Part shown: in pieces, positions 42,511 to 51,975 of the stretch
How the letters are laid out: every line of letters begins with the position of its first letter
How positions within the stretch are numbered: the first letter of the stretch is position 1
Origin: Embleya sp051903075
Lineage (GTDB): Bacteria > Actinomycetota > Actinomycetes > Streptomycetales > Streptomycetaceae
Length of the DNA stretch: 64,000 nt
Reading direction: 5' to 3'
Assembly (NCBI RefSeq): GCF_051903075.1
Contig: NZ_CP182422.1
Span: 3,720,001 to 3,784,000, forward strand
The notes under the pieces: generated by a model
What the model saw: the letters and a program-made list of their open reading frames with translations, nothing else
The model's database searches: none
Told to the model about the DNA's origin: nothing
Position numbers and translations under genes: made by a program

Positions 42511-45375
42511 TTATGCCGTCCTCCCGCGCAGCACCGCACGCGATCGTGTCAAAAGCGCCGCGAGCAGGCCCGCGAGCAGCGGCAGCGCGACGAGCGCGAG
42601 ACCGAGCCGCGACCACGGGACGACCAACGTGGGAGGGTGCAGCCTCCCACGGATGTCGGGGGGCAGCGTGTCCCACAGGGCCGCGCGCTGGCCCCGGCGC
42701 ACGACCACTCCCGCGAGCACCCCGACGACCAGGCCGAGCACGGTACCCAGGAGGGCGATCACCCCGCTCTGGAACGCGGACAACCGGCGCCGCACACCCG
42801 GTGGCGCGCCCACCGCACCGAGCGTGGCCAGGTCCTGCCGCGCGTCGGCGAGGGCGAGGCCGGTGGCCACCCCCGAGGCGCCGATGGTGATGACCAGCGC
42901 GAACACCGCGAGCAGCAGCAGGCGCACGTCGTCCCTGCCCTGGAATCCGCGCTCCATGAACAGGAAGGCGCGGTCGGAGATCCGGGCCAGGCTCTCCTCC
43001 AGGCGCTGTTTCTGCGCGTCCGAGGGCGAGCGCCCGGCGTCGTAGACCGCACCGGCCGGTTCGGGGGTCGCGCCGAGGGTGGCCGCCGCCGCCGGGGAGG
43101 CGAAGATGCCACCGGCCAACCCGAACGGCGCCCGTACCATCACCGCGGGTAGCCGCACCACGGGCCGCGCCGGGTCCGGCTTCTCCATGGCCGACATCCT
43201 GCCCGGATCGACACCGTTGCGGTACGTGACCACCTCGGCCGTGCCGTCCGGGCCGATGTAGCCGTCCTCGAACAGCACGATGCCGCCCCGGGCCAACACC
43301 TCGGCCGCGCGCGGATCGTCCGCGCCGGTGAGTTCGCGCAGCGTGTCGGCGTCGCCGACCACCGATCGGAAGAAGCCGTTGCCCGGCGAGGAGAACGTGC
43401 ATCTGGGATCGGCGTGCCACCGCGCCGGGTCGCCGCCGTCCTGGATCGGACACCGGAACTCGGACAGCTTCCGCACCCGGTAGCCGGCGCACTCGGACCG
43501 GTCCGGGGTACACGGCCCGATCAGCGAGCCGAGCGCACCGCCCTTCGCGCCGGGCAGGGTCCGCTCCACCACGCGGCGCACCTCCTCGATCTGCCCGGCG
43601 GTCACCGGCTCACCGACCGGCCGGCCGGGAAACGGGTCGCTGTCGTGGAAGCCGACCAGGACGTGGTTCGTCAGGGCGTTGGGGCGGTACGCGTTGCGCT
43701 CGTCGGCGGTCTGGCTCGACCACACCACCGCGACCGCCACCGAACCCGCCACCGCCGCCATCACCGCGGCCATCGCGGGCGCGCTGCGCGGTCGGCTACG
43801 GGCCGCGTCGCGCAGCGCCAGCCGGGGGCTCAGCGGCAGGAACCGGCCGAGCCGCGCGGTCAGCCCGATCAGCGCCGGACAACACGCGACCAGGCCGAGT
43901 TCGGCCACCACGACGCCGACGACGATGATCGTCTCGTCCGCCCGGTCCGCGCCGTACAGCGCGATCGCGGCGCCGAGCGCGACACCGGTCGTCCCGGCGA
44001 TCGGCATCAGGCGCGAGCCGCGCCGGACCCCGCGGCGGCCGGTCAACGACGCGGCGACGTCCTCGCGGGCCGCGAGCCAGGCCGGGACCAGCGCGGCGAG
44101 CGCACCGATCGCGACCCCGGCCGCGGCAATGCCGAGCAGTTCGAGCACGCGCACGTCGTAGTGACCGAGGAGTTGCCCGGTGCGCTCGGCGAACCACGGC
44201 CGCATCAGGGCCGCGACCACCAGGCCCAGCGTGGTGCCGAGCAGCGCCCCGACCGCGCCGAGCACCAGTCCGCCGCCGAGGACCACGCCGCCGATGTGCC
44301 GACGGCCGCCGCCCGCCACACCGATCAGTCCGAGTTCGCGCCGCCTGCGGCGGGCGCCCACGGCGAAGGCGGGGCCCGCCAGCAGGATCATCTCCAGCAG
44401 CCCGAGCCCCAGGCCGATGCTGCCGAGCCGGAGCGCGTGCGAGTCGGCCCACTGTCGCGGGGTCCGATACGGCTGCTCCGACTCGGCCGGGGGATGCCGC
44501 AGTACGGCGGCGGACCTGACGAGGAGTCCCTCCCTGTTCGCCTCCAGGACCCGGCTCCAGGGCATGCCGCCCGGTATTCGGATCAACGTGGCGGTCACCG
44601 CCTCGTCGGACCTGTTCGCCGGAGTGCGCGAGGTCAGCCCGTCGAGCAGACCGCCGGGCACGGTGAACACCGTGCTCGCCCGCAGGTCCTGCGGCAGGTC
44701 GACGGTGCCGACGATCCGATAGGTGCGTCCGGTGCCCAACGCGGTCAGTTGTCCACCGATGCGGTAGCCGGCCGAGCGGCGCAGTCGTTCGGTGACGACC
44801 ACCTCGTCCCGGGCGCTCGGAGCCCGTCCCTCGCGCTGGACGACCATCCCCTTCGCGAGCGGCTTGGTGTACTCGAACTCGCGGGCCGCCACACTGCTTC
44901 GGCCGTATGCGGTGGACAGCGTCACGTAGGCGGTCCGGTCGGTCAGGGTCTCGGTGATCCCCCGTATCACCGAGCCCGGGTCCCGTTGCGCGGGCGCACT
45001 CGTCGACGCCGCGCTCCCCGAGCCCGCGTTCCCCGACTCCGACCCCGGGAGCGAGGCGCCGGACGACGGGAGCGACGCGGTCTGCCAGTCGTGGCCCTCG
45101 ACGTCCTGTCGGATCGGGATCGGAACCGCCGGCTGCCGGGAAATACTCGAGCCGGTCTCATACGCGGGATCGCGCACCCGCGCGTCCGCCTGTCCGAGCG
45201 TGCGCGAGATCACCTCGTCGGTGTCGAGTTGCGCGCTGCGCCAGGTCACGTCGGCCGCGCTCATCCCCAGCACGGGGATGGCGATCATCGCGACGATCAG
45301 GGCGCTGCGCCCCTTGGCCCGCAGCGCGTCCCGCCGGGCGATCCGCAGGCAGGCCCGCCACGAGCCGACGCTCAT
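42511..45375 (-). CDS. MacB/FtsX-type ABC transporter permease
   Basis: A 954-residue permease. A cytoplasmic N-terminus and first helix (SALIVAMIAIPVLGMSAADV) precede a large extracytoplasmic domain (to about residue 315). Three helices of an FtsX domain follow (about 315-440), then further helices, a second external domain (about 565-790) with cysteine pairs (GPCTPDRSECAGY, RCPIQDG, PRCTF) and a C-terminal FtsX domain (about 800-950, ALVITIGASGVATGLALADA). It is typical of actinobacterial antimicrobial-peptide or lipoprotein-type exporters with mechanotransmission. ATG 45375 overlaps the ATPase stop. Confidence 0.85.
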   Translation of the reverse strand: MSVGSWRACLRIARRDALRAKGRSALIVAMIAIPVLGMSAADVTWRSAQLDTDEVISRTLGQADARVRDPAYETGSSISRQPAVPIPIRQDVEGHDWQTASLPSSGASLPGSESGNAGSGSAASTSAPAQRDPGSVIRGITETLTDRTAYVTLSTAYGRSSVAAREFEYTKPLAKGMVVQREGRAPSARDEVVVTERLRRSAGYRIGGQLTALGTGRTYRIVGTVDLPQDLRASTVFTVPGGLLDGLTSRTPANRSDEAVTATLIRIPGGMPWSRVLEANREGLLVRSAAVLRHPPAESEQPYRTPRQWADSHALRLGSIGLGLGLLEMILLAGPAFAVGARRRRRELGLIGVAGGGRRHIGGVVLGGGLVLGAVGALLGTTLGLVVAALMRPWFAERTGQLLGHYDVRVLELLGIAAAGVAIGALAALVPAWLAAREDVAASLTGRRGVRRGSRLMPIAGTTGVALGAAIALYGADRADETIIVVGVVVAELGLVACCPALIGLTARLGRFLPLSPRLALRDAARSRPRSAPAMAAVMAAVAGSVAVAVVWSSQTADERNAYRPNALTNHVLVGFHDSDPFPGRPVGEPVTAGQIEEVRRVVERTLPGAKGGALGSLIGPCTPDRSECAGYRVRKLSEFRCPIQDGGDPARWHADPRCTFSSPGNGFFRSVVGDADTLRELTGADDPRAAEVLARGGIVLFEDGYIGPDGTAEVVTYRNGVDPGRMSAMEKPDPARPVVRLPAVMVRAPFGLAGGIFASPAAAATLGATPEPAGAVYDAGRSPSDAQKQRLEESLARISDRAFLFMERGFQGRDDVRLLLLAVFALVITIGASGVATGLALADARQDLATLGAVGAPPGVRRRLSAFQSGVIALLGTVLGLVVGVLAGVVVRRGQRAALWDTLPPDIRGRLHPPTLVVPWSRLGLALVALPLLAGLLAALLTRSRAVLRGRTA

Positions 45376-46133
45376 CGCGCACCGCCCCGGGAGAGCAACG
45401 ACTCGGCGGAGGACGCGGATCCGGTGTCGTCCACCAGGCGGCCGTCGCGCAGGAACACGATCCGGTCCGCCCAGGCCGCGTGCCGGGCCTCGTGGGTCAC
45501 CAGGACCACCGCCGCGCCCGCGTCGCTTCGCGCGCGCAACACCCGCAGCACCGCCTCGCCGGTGGTCGAGTCGAGCGCGCCGGTCGGCTCGTCGGCCAGC
45601 AGCAGCCGGCGCTCGCCCACCAATGCCCTGGCGATCGCCACGCGTTGTTGCTGTCCGCCGGACATGTCGTCGGGGAAGCGGTCGCCGAAGTGTTCGAGGC
45701 CGACCTCGGTCAGTGCCGCCTGCGCGGCCTGCCGGGCCCGGCGGATCGACGTGCCGTCGAGTTCGAGCGGCAGCGCGACGTTCTCCACAGCGGTCAGCGC
45801 CGGGACCAGGTTGAGGTCCTGGAAGACGTAGCCGATGCTGCGGCGGCGCAGCGCGGCCATCCGGCGCCGATTGAGCGCGCCGAGCGGTTGCCCCTCGACC
45901 AGGACCTCGCCGCCGGTGGGCGTGTCCAGTCCGCCGGCGAGCATCAGCAGGGTCGACTTGCCCGACCCGCTGGGGCCCATCACGGCCAGCATCTCGCCCG
46001 GTACGACGCTCAGGTTCACCTCGGCCAGGGCCTCCACCCGGACCTCGCCCCGGCCGTGGATCCGGCCCACCGACCGCAGTTCGAGCACCGGCATCGGCCC
46101 GGCGCCCGGATCCGTGTGCTCGGCGCCGTTCAT
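45372..46133 (-). CDS. MacB-type ABC transporter ATP-binding protein
   Basis: A 253-residue ATPase: Walker A GPSGSGKST, Q-loop VFQDLNLVPALTAVEN, signature MSGGQQQRVAIARAL, Walker B LLLADEPTGALD and switch histidine VTHEARHAA. This is the LolD/MacB class that pairs with FtsX-type permeases. It overlaps the PadR gene upstream (ATGA) and the permease downstream, so regulator, ATPase and permease are one coupled operon. Confidence 0.92.
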   Translation of the reverse strand: MNGAEHTDPGAGPMPVLELRSVGRIHGRGEVRVEALAEVNLSVVPGEMLAVMGPSGSGKSTLLMLAGGLDTPTGGEVLVEGQPLGALNRRRMAALRRRSIGYVFQDLNLVPALTAVENVALPLELDGTSIRRARQAAQAALTEVGLEHFGDRFPDDMSGGQQQRVAIARALVGERRLLLADEPTGALDSTTGEAVLRVLRARSDAGAAVVLVTHEARHAAWADRIVFLRDGRLVDDTGSASSAESLLSRGGAR

Positions 46134-46708
46134 CGGCGCGCTCCGCGCTCGCGCGGCGGTACGGGCCGCTCGACCGCCGGGGCCGGCGCGCGCTCGGCGG
46201 CCCGGCGGGCCAGGCGCGTTTCGCAGTGGTCGAGCCAGCGCACCTCGGCCTCCGCGTGGAAGATCAGCGATTCCAGGACGAGTTGCCAGGCCAGGTCGTC
46301 CTCGGCCGCGCGCGTCTTGAGCCGGGTGTAGTCCTGGAGCGCGCGCAGCGTGTGGGCGCGTTGGGCCTGGACCACCGTGCCGATGTCGATCCCGGGCACG
46401 GTGACCGCCATCGCGAGCTTGATCGCGAGTTCGTCCCGGGGCGGGTTGGTGCGCGAGACCGGTGCGTCGAACCAGGCGCGCAACTCGGCGCGGCCCGGTT
46501 CGGTGATCCGGTAGAAGACGTGCCCTTCGGCGTCCTCGCCGTCGGGCGCGACCAGGCCGTCACGATCCAGCCGGCCGAGCGTGGTGTAGACCTGGCCGAC
46601 GTTCAGCGGCCAGGTGGATCCGGTCCGGGACTCGAATTCGCTTCGGAGCTGATAGCCGTATCGGGGACCCTGGTCGAGCAGTGCGAGCAGGCCGTGTTTG
46701 ATGGACAT
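46130..46708 (-). CDS. PadR-family transcriptional regulator
   Basis: A 192-residue PadR protein: the winged helix MSIKHGLLALLDQGPRYGYQ, TWPLNVGQVYTTLGRLDRDGL with the FYRITEPGRAEL wing, and a C-terminal Vir-type helical dimerisation domain. ATG 46708 gives the family N-terminus; the open frame to 46741 runs over its own operators. It is the first gene of the ABC operon and is expected to repress it until an antibiotic-like inducer binds. Confidence 0.88.
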   Translation of the reverse strand: MSIKHGLLALLDQGPRYGYQLRSEFESRTGSTWPLNVGQVYTTLGRLDRDGLVAPDGEDAEGHVFYRITEPGRAELRAWFDAPVSRTNPPRDELAIKLAMAVTVPGIDIGTVVQAQRAHTLRALQDYTRLKTRAAEDDLAWQLVLESLIFHAEAEVRWLDHCETRLARRAAERAPAPAVERPVPPRERGARR

Positions 46709-46732
46709 ACCGAGTATGTGTATACCCGGTAT
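46707..46732. promoter_or_regulatory. Two ATAC-N3-GTAT sites, putative PadR operators
   Basis: ATACCGAGTAT (46707-46717) and ATACCCGGTAT (46722-46732) are 15 bp apart, the first overlapping the padR start codon. ATAC/GTAT half-sites are typical of PadR regulators. Confidence 0.65.
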
Positions 46733-46837
46733 GCTCATCACGCAAGGCCGACACCCGTGGGAGCGGGAGCGGACGGGGACGGCCGCCGGGCAGGGGAGGG
46801 ACCTACGACGAAAACCCGATCACCGGGCGGCGCGGGG

Positions 46838-47644
46838 TCAGTTGCCGGAGAACGGGCCCCGACAGCGGAAGTCGAACGTGTAGCGCTGGGTCTGGGCGTT
46901 GGCCACCGGCTGCAGGATCAGCAGTTGCACCACACCGCTGACCTCACCGAGCAGTTGCGGCGGGATCGGCCAGGGCACGGACAGGCTCTGCTGGCGCGGC
47001 CCCGAGCCGGTGAAGCGCATGATGTCCGGCGGGAACACCCGCACCTTGTCGTAGACCCACTGATAGACCACGTCGCCGGGGCCGACCCCGTCCACGAGCA
47101 CGGTCCCGATCAGCTGTATCTGTTCGAGGCCGTTGCACCATACGTAGGAGCCGTTCGCCCGGTCCGCGACGATCCGCAGGTCGGTCACCCGAAAGCGCTG
47201 GCCCAGCGGGGGCGGGCTGCCCGGATCGCCGCCGCCGGTGGTGGGGGTGGCGACCGATCCGCCGGTGGTGGGCTCGCCGACCGGGGGCGAGGTGGCGCCG
47301 CCGGTCCCGGGCCGGTTGCCGGAGCCGCTGTCCGGCGCGGCCCGCGGGGCCACCGTCTCGGTCACCGTCACCGTGGGCACCGGGACCGGCTGACCGCCGG
47401 CGCTCGGCTGCCCGGCGGGCGCCGGGGTGCCGCCGTTCGGCGCCGGGGTGGCCTCGATGCTCTGGTCCTGAGCGGGCAGTTGCGGCGGGATGTCGGCCGG
47501 ACTCGGCGCGGCCCCGTCGTGCCGGGCCCGGATCCCGGGGCCGGCGCCCCAGACGTTGGTGAGCACGAGCAGCGTGATGAGGGCCAACGCGATGATCGTC
47601 GGTCCCAGCGGAATCCGCCGGTGGAACCCGCGGATCGACCACAT
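46838..47644 (-). CDS. Membrane-anchored extracytoplasmic protein of unknown function
   Basis: A 268-residue protein with one N-terminal membrane helix (PTIIALALITLLVLTNVW). A long Pro/Thr/Gly-rich linker (about residues 40-155) follows, then a C-terminal domain of about 115 residues with two cysteines (YVWCNGLEQ and DFRCRGPF) that could form a disulfide. I do not recognise the domain. ATG 47644 has GGGAGGAGG upstream. The linker length suggests display through the peptidoglycan. It follows the LPXTG gene on the same strand. Confidence 0.65.
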   Translation of the reverse strand: MWSIRGFHRRIPLGPTIIALALITLLVLTNVWGAGPGIRARHDGAAPSPADIPPQLPAQDQSIEATPAPNGGTPAPAGQPSAGGQPVPVPTVTVTETVAPRAAPDSGSGNRPGTGGATSPPVGEPTTGGSVATPTTGGGDPGSPPPLGQRFRVTDLRIVADRANGSYVWCNGLEQIQLIGTVLVDGVGPGDVVYQWVYDKVRVFPPDIMRFTGSGPRQQSLSVPWPIPPQLLGEVSGVVQLLILQPVANAQTQRYTFDFRCRGPFSGN

Positions 47645-47788
47645 CACGCCTCCTCCCCCCACCATCGGACGGACGTTGCCGGAAGGTAACCCCGTATCCC
47701 GATCCGCATCCTCGACGAGCCTGCACCCTTCATCCGCGATGCGCCAGACACCCAGTCTGCCCGGCGGGACCGACGCCCGTCCCGCCGC

Positions 47789-48502
47789 TCAGCGTCGTCG
47801 CGGCGCAGGGGAACACCGGACGAGCAGTCCACCGGCGCAGACGATACCGGCTCCTCCGAGGGCGATCAGAGTCAAATTCACAACGGATGGGCCGGTTTTG
47901 GGCAGGGTGGGCGGCGCATCGAAGACCGGAGGGGTGACAGGAGCGGAGGCGTCGGTCGAGGTGTTCGGCTCGGTCTCCACCAGATACCGCGCGACGACTC
48001 GCCCGCCGGAGCGCACGGCGTACACCCCGGGTCGATCGTCCCCGGTGATCTCCGCCCCCCAGGATCGGAGCGCGTCCAGACCCTCGGTCCCCCCGGTGAG
48101 CAGGAGTTCCCGCTCGACGTCCAGGACCGCCTGCCCCGACTCGTCGGTCACCGGCCGGGCGCCATGTCGGGCCAGCCGGTCGAGCAGCCGGTCCCACTCC
48201 TGTTGGGTGGGCGCGTCGGTGATCGGCGCGGGTTTGGCCGGCGTGGTGGGCACCACCGGCTCCTGCGGCGGCACCGGCGGATCGGGCCGCAACCCGGGTG
48301 CGGCGGGCGCTCGACCGCGTGGGCCCGCGGTCGATCCCGCGTCGTCGACGGCCCGTTCCGCCGGCGGCGCCGATCCGTCGACCGGGACGGGCGGGGGTAC
48401 GGGCGCCGCGCTCGCGAGCACGCCGAAGCCGGGGAGGACGTGGACCGCCGCGAACACACACCCGGCAGCCAGTCGACGCGCGAAGCCGCCGGGGGTAGGC
48501 AT
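47789..48502 (-). CDS. LPXTG (LPKTG) cell-wall-anchored surface protein
   Basis: A 237-residue secreted protein. The signal peptide (ends ASAAP) is followed by a Pro/Ala-rich segment and a small domain (about residues 100-175) with TQQEWDRLLDRLARHG. A sortase signal at the C-terminus comprises LPKTG, a hydrophobic stretch (VNLTLIALGGAGIVCAGGLLV) and the basic tail RCSPAPRRR. LPXTG fits class E/A sortases rather than the LAXTG motif of chaplins. No sortase gene is in the window. TAATCT lies six bases before the ATG. Confidence 0.75.
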   Translation of the reverse strand: MPTPGGFARRLAAGCVFAAVHVLPGFGVLASAAPVPPPVPVDGSAPPAERAVDDAGSTAGPRGRAPAAPGLRPDPPVPPQEPVVPTTPAKPAPITDAPTQQEWDRLLDRLARHGARPVTDESGQAVLDVERELLLTGGTEGLDALRSWGAEITGDDRPGVYAVRSGGRVVARYLVETEPNTSTDASAPVTPPVFDAPPTLPKTGPSVVNLTLIALGGAGIVCAGGLLVRCSPAPRRR

Positions 48503-48508
48503 GTCGTC

Positions 48509-48514
48509 AGATTA
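48509..48514 (-). promoter_or_regulatory. Putative leaderless -10 element TAATCT for the LPXTG gene
   Basis: TAATCT is followed by GACGAC and ATG 48502; there is no ribosome site. Confidence 0.5.
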
Positions 48515-48619
48515 AGGAAAATCGACAAAAGACCCATCCAGCGACATACGCCGCACCGGTCTGTTCATCCGATTTTCATTCGTCCGGCGGCAGGTCGGCC
48601 CACCCCCGGCAAGCTCCCG

Positions 48620-49600
48620 TCAGCGCACCCGCAACACGACCTTGCCGATGTGTCCGCTCTCCTCCAGCACGCGGTGCGCGTCGGCCGCCTCGGCCACCGG
48701 CATCACCCGGTCCACGATCGGCACGACCCGGCCGGCCGCCACCAGCGGCCACACGTGCTCGCGCACCGCCGCCACGATCGCCGACTTCTCCGCGATCGGC
48801 CGGGCCCGCAGCGAGGTCGCGGCCACCGCGGCGCGCTTCATCAGCAGCTTGTTGAGGTCCAACTCGCCCCGCGTGCCGCCCTGGAGCCCGATCACCACGA
48901 GTCGCCCGTTCACCGCGAGCGCGTCCACGTTGCGGTCCAGGTACTTCGCGCCCATGTTGTCCAGGATCACGTCGACCCCGGCGCCGCCGGTGGCCTCCGC
49001 GACCCGGGCCACGAAGTCCTCGCCGCGGTAGTCGATGGTCACGTCGGCGCCCAACTCGCGGCAGCGCTCCAGCTTGGCGGCCGATCCGGCAGTGGTCAGG
49101 ATGCGCGCGCCGGCCACCTTCGCCAGTTGGATCGCCATCGTCCCGATGCCGCTGGATCCGCCGTGCACCAGGAAGTTCTCGCCCTTGCGCAGGTGGGCCA
49201 CCATGAACACGTTCGACCAGACCGTACAGACCACCTCGGGCAGCGCCGCCGCCGAGATCAGGTCCACCCCCTCGGGCACCGGCAGCAGTTGGCCGGTGGG
49301 CACCCGCACCCGCTCGGCGTAACCGCCGCCCGCGAGCAGCGCGCACACCTCGTCGCCGACGGCCCAGCCGGAAACGCCCGCGCCGACCTCGACGATGCGG
49401 CCCGACGCCTCCAGGCCGGGGTATTCGGAGGCTCCCGGCGGCGGTCGGTAGAACCCCTGTCGCTGCATCAGGTCGGCCCGATTGACCGCCGTGGCGGCCA
49501 CCTCCACCAGAACCTCGCCGGGTTCGGGTTTCTCGTCCGGAACCTCGCCCCAGGTCAGTACCTCGGGTCCGCCCGGCTCGGCAATCGTGATGGCGTACAT
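48620..49600 (-). CDS. PIG3-like NAD(P)H quinone oxidoreductase
   Basis: A 326-residue zinc-free MDR protein of the PIG3/TP53I3 class: VNRADLMQRQGFYRPPPGASEYPGLE, GGGYAERVRVP, VHGGSSGIGTMAIQLAK and the C-terminal HIGKVVLRV. It reduces quinones with NADPH. ATG 49600 is six bases after TAGGCT. It lies just before the K+ channel operon's end on the same strand but has its own promoter signal. Confidence 0.88.
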   Translation of the reverse strand: MYAITIAEPGGPEVLTWGEVPDEKPEPGEVLVEVAATAVNRADLMQRQGFYRPPPGASEYPGLEASGRIVEVGAGVSGWAVGDEVCALLAGGGYAERVRVPTGQLLPVPEGVDLISAAALPEVVCTVWSNVFMVAHLRKGENFLVHGGSSGIGTMAIQLAKVAGARILTTAGSAAKLERCRELGADVTIDYRGEDFVARVAEATGGAGVDVILDNMGAKYLDRNVDALAVNGRLVVIGLQGGTRGELDLNKLLMKRAAVAATSLRARPIAEKSAIVAAVREHVWPLVAAGRVVPIVDRVMPVAEAADAHRVLEESGHIGKVVLRVR

Positions 49601-49606
49601 GGCTCC

Positions 49607-49612
49607 AGCCTA
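49607..49612 (-). promoter_or_regulatory. Putative leaderless -10 element TAGGCT for the PIG3-like gene
   Basis: TAGGCT is followed by GGAGCC and ATG 49600. Confidence 0.5.
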
Positions 49613-50758
49613 TGAGTCACCCGGCTTGGGACGGGGCTTATGGGTCTTGATCACCACGAGTCGGTCACCCGCGCCGAGCACCGCCGCCTCCGGATCGTCG
49701 TGCCGCAGCGTGCGGTGTCCGCGCACCACGGCCACCACCAGATCGCCGCACTCGCCCGGCGACCTGCCCTTCTCGTGCTTCTCGAGCGGCCGCTCGACCA
49801 GGTCCATGCCCTCGCCGTAGTGCATCAGGTCCTCCATCACCTCGCCCACGTTCGGGCTGAGCATGGAGACCCCGAGCAGCCGGCCCGCCGCGCTGGCGGT
49901 GGTGACCACCGAATCGGCGCCGCTCTGCCGGATCAGCGGCGCGTTCTCGTCCTCGCGCACGGCGACCACGATCCACGCGCGCCGGTTCAACTGCCGTGCG
50001 GTCAGCGTGACCAGGGCCGCGGTGTCGTCCCGGTTGACCGACACGATGATGTTCCGCGCCCGCTCGACCTCGGCCCGGCGCAGCACCTCCGCCCGGGTCG
50101 CGTCGCCGGAGACCACCACGAGTCCGTCGTCGTCGCTCGCCTCGGCAACCGCCTCGGGGTCGGAGTCGACCACGACGATGTTCCCGCGCGAGACGCCCTG
50201 CGCCATCAGCGTGTGTACCGCGCTGTATCCCGTCGTGCCGTAGCCGACCAGGACGGTGTGGTCGCGCAACGTGGACCTCCAACGGTTGAGCCGCAACTGC
50301 TCCCGGGTGCGCTCGGTGAGCACCTCGAGGGTGGTGCCGACCAGGATGATCAGGAAGACCACCCGCAGCGGGGTGATCAGCACCACGTTCACCAGGCGGG
50401 CGCTGTCGCTCGCGGGGGTGATGTCGCCGTAGCCGGTGGTGGAGAGGGTGACCGTCGCGTAGTACACCGCGTCGAGGAACGAGACGTGCTCGTCCACGGT
50501 GTCGCGATAGCCGTCGCTGTCGACGTAGACGACCAGGATCGTCGCCGCCAGCACCAGCAGCGCCATCCCGAAGCGGCGCAACACCTGCGCCAGCGGCCCG
50601 GGTCGGTCCTTGGGGATGTGTACGCTCGCGCCCGCCTGACCGGCCAGGCCCGCCGGCCCCTCGGGTGGTTTGCGCAGCTTCGGCAGCGGCCGGGTCAGCG
50701 CGCCGCGCGGCCCGCGCCGATCGGCCGGGCGGTCGTCGGGAAAACGCACCGTCCTCAC
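49610..50758 (-). CDS. Two-TM potassium channel with RCK/TrkA-N domain
   Basis: A 382-residue channel. A basic N-terminus is followed by TM1 (MALLVLAATILVVYV), a pore helix with the selectivity filter TTGYGD, TM2 (VVFLIILVGTTLEVL) and an RCK domain with the Rossmann motif GYGTTGYSAVHTL and a regulatory C-lobe. It is expected to conduct K+ under ligand control. GTG 50758 overlaps the moeA stop (GTGA), so channel translation is coupled to molybdopterin enzyme synthesis. Confidence 0.9.
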   Translation of the reverse strand: MRTVRFPDDRPADRRGPRGALTRPLPKLRKPPEGPAGLAGQAGASVHIPKDRPGPLAQVLRRFGMALLVLAATILVVYVDSDGYRDTVDEHVSFLDAVYYATVTLSTTGYGDITPASDSARLVNVVLITPLRVVFLIILVGTTLEVLTERTREQLRLNRWRSTLRDHTVLVGYGTTGYSAVHTLMAQGVSRGNIVVVDSDPEAVAEASDDDGLVVVSGDATRAEVLRRAEVERARNIIVSVNRDDTAALVTLTARQLNRRAWIVVAVREDENAPLIRQSGADSVVTTASAAGRLLGVSMLSPNVGEVMEDLMHYGEGMDLVERPLEKHEKGRSPGECGDLVVAVVRGHRTLRHDDPEAAVLGAGDRLVVIKTHKPRPKPGDS

Positions 50759-51975
50759 CGGGGCGCCGCCAGCACCTCGACCGGATCGCCCGCGCGCACC
50801 CCGCCCGGCGGTACCACCGCGATCCGGTCGGCGACCGCGAGCCCGCGCAACATCGCCGGTCCGGCGAAGGCCAACGGCCGATCCCCGCGCATCGGCACCA
50901 GGCGGGTGTCGTGCGGGTGGCCGGCAATGTCGGCGCCCGCCCGGATCCGGCGCGGGCGCGGTTCGGGCCGCCCGGACAACCGGCGCAGCAGCGGCACCGC
51001 GAGGGTGAGCATGCCGGCGACCGCGGCCAGCGGATTACCCGGCAGGCCGACCAGATACCGCCCGGCGCCGGGGCGTTCGCCGGGCAGGTGGGCGAGCAAC
51101 ATCGGATGGCCGGGGCGGACCGCAACGCCGTCCACGAGGACGTCCGCGGCCAACTCGGCGAGCAGCCCGTGCACGTGGTCACGCGGGCCGTCGGCGGTCC
51201 CGCCGGTGGTGATCACCACGTCGGCCCGCGACCCGCTCACGTGGGCGCGCAGCGTGTCCGGGTTGTCCCCGACCCGGCGCACCCGCAGCAGATCGGCGCC
51301 CAGGGTGCGCAACCACGGCGTGATCAGCGGGCCCAGCGCGTCCCGGATCCGGCCCTCCCGAGGCAGTCCGGAGTCCAGCAACTCGTCGCCGAGCACCAGC
51401 AGTTCCACCCGAGGCCGGTCCACCACGACCAGTTCGTCGTAGCCGGACGCGGCGGCCAGGCCGGTCACCCCGGGGGTGACCGTGGTACCCGCCGGCAGCA
51501 GTTCGTCGCCGCGTCGGCACTCCTGCCCGCACGCGCGGATGTCGGTGCCCTGCTGGAGGTGCGCGTCGGCGAAGAGCGTGCGGCCCTCGACCCGGCTCTG
51601 CTCGCTGCGCAGCACGGCGGTGGCCCCGTGCGGCACCCGCGCGCCGGTGGCGATCTCCACCGCGTCCCCGTCGCGCATCACCCCGATCTCCCCGCCCGAG
51701 TCGCCCGCGAGCAACCGGCCGCGCACCCGCCACGGCCCGGGCCCGGCGACCGCCCAGCCGTCCATGGCCGAGGTGTCGAAGGAGGGCAGGTCGGTGAGCG
51801 CGACGATGGGCCGGGCCAGCACGTGATCACGCGCGTGGTGCAGGGTGCGCGAGACCGCGGGCAGCGGTCGCCCGGCCGCGCGGGCGGTGGCCCGAGCCTC
51901 CGGCCAGCCGAGCGCCGACGGCACCGGTGCGTGCGGTTCGGGGCGCGGCACGGTCCGGCTCTCCCGAGGGACCAT
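50755..51975 (-). CDS. moeA: Molybdopterin molybdenumtransferase MoeA
   Basis: A 406-residue MoeA: PSFDTSAMDGWAV, IATGARVPHGATAVL, GDELLDSG, GGTADGPRDHV, GLPGNPLAAVAGM and the C-terminal barrel. MoeA inserts molybdate into adenylated molybdopterin. ATG 51975 overlaps the stop of the mobA-type gene by one base (TGATG). The frame is open upstream through mobA and trmH only as a shadow. It is the third gene of the trmH-mobA-moeA-channel run. Confidence 0.9.
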   Translation of the reverse strand: MVPRESRTVPRPEPHAPVPSALGWPEARATARAAGRPLPAVSRTLHHARDHVLARPIVALTDLPSFDTSAMDGWAVAGPGPWRVRGRLLAGDSGGEIGVMRDGDAVEIATGARVPHGATAVLRSEQSRVEGRTLFADAHLQQGTDIRACGQECRRGDELLPAGTTVTPGVTGLAAASGYDELVVVDRPRVELLVLGDELLDSGLPREGRIRDALGPLITPWLRTLGADLLRVRRVGDNPDTLRAHVSGSRADVVITTGGTADGPRDHVHGLLAELAADVLVDGVAVRPGHPMLLAHLPGERPGAGRYLVGLPGNPLAAVAGMLTLAVPLLRRLSGRPEPRPRRIRAGADIAGHPHDTRLVPMRGDRPLAFAGPAMLRGLAVADRIAVVPPGGVRAGDPVEVLAAPR

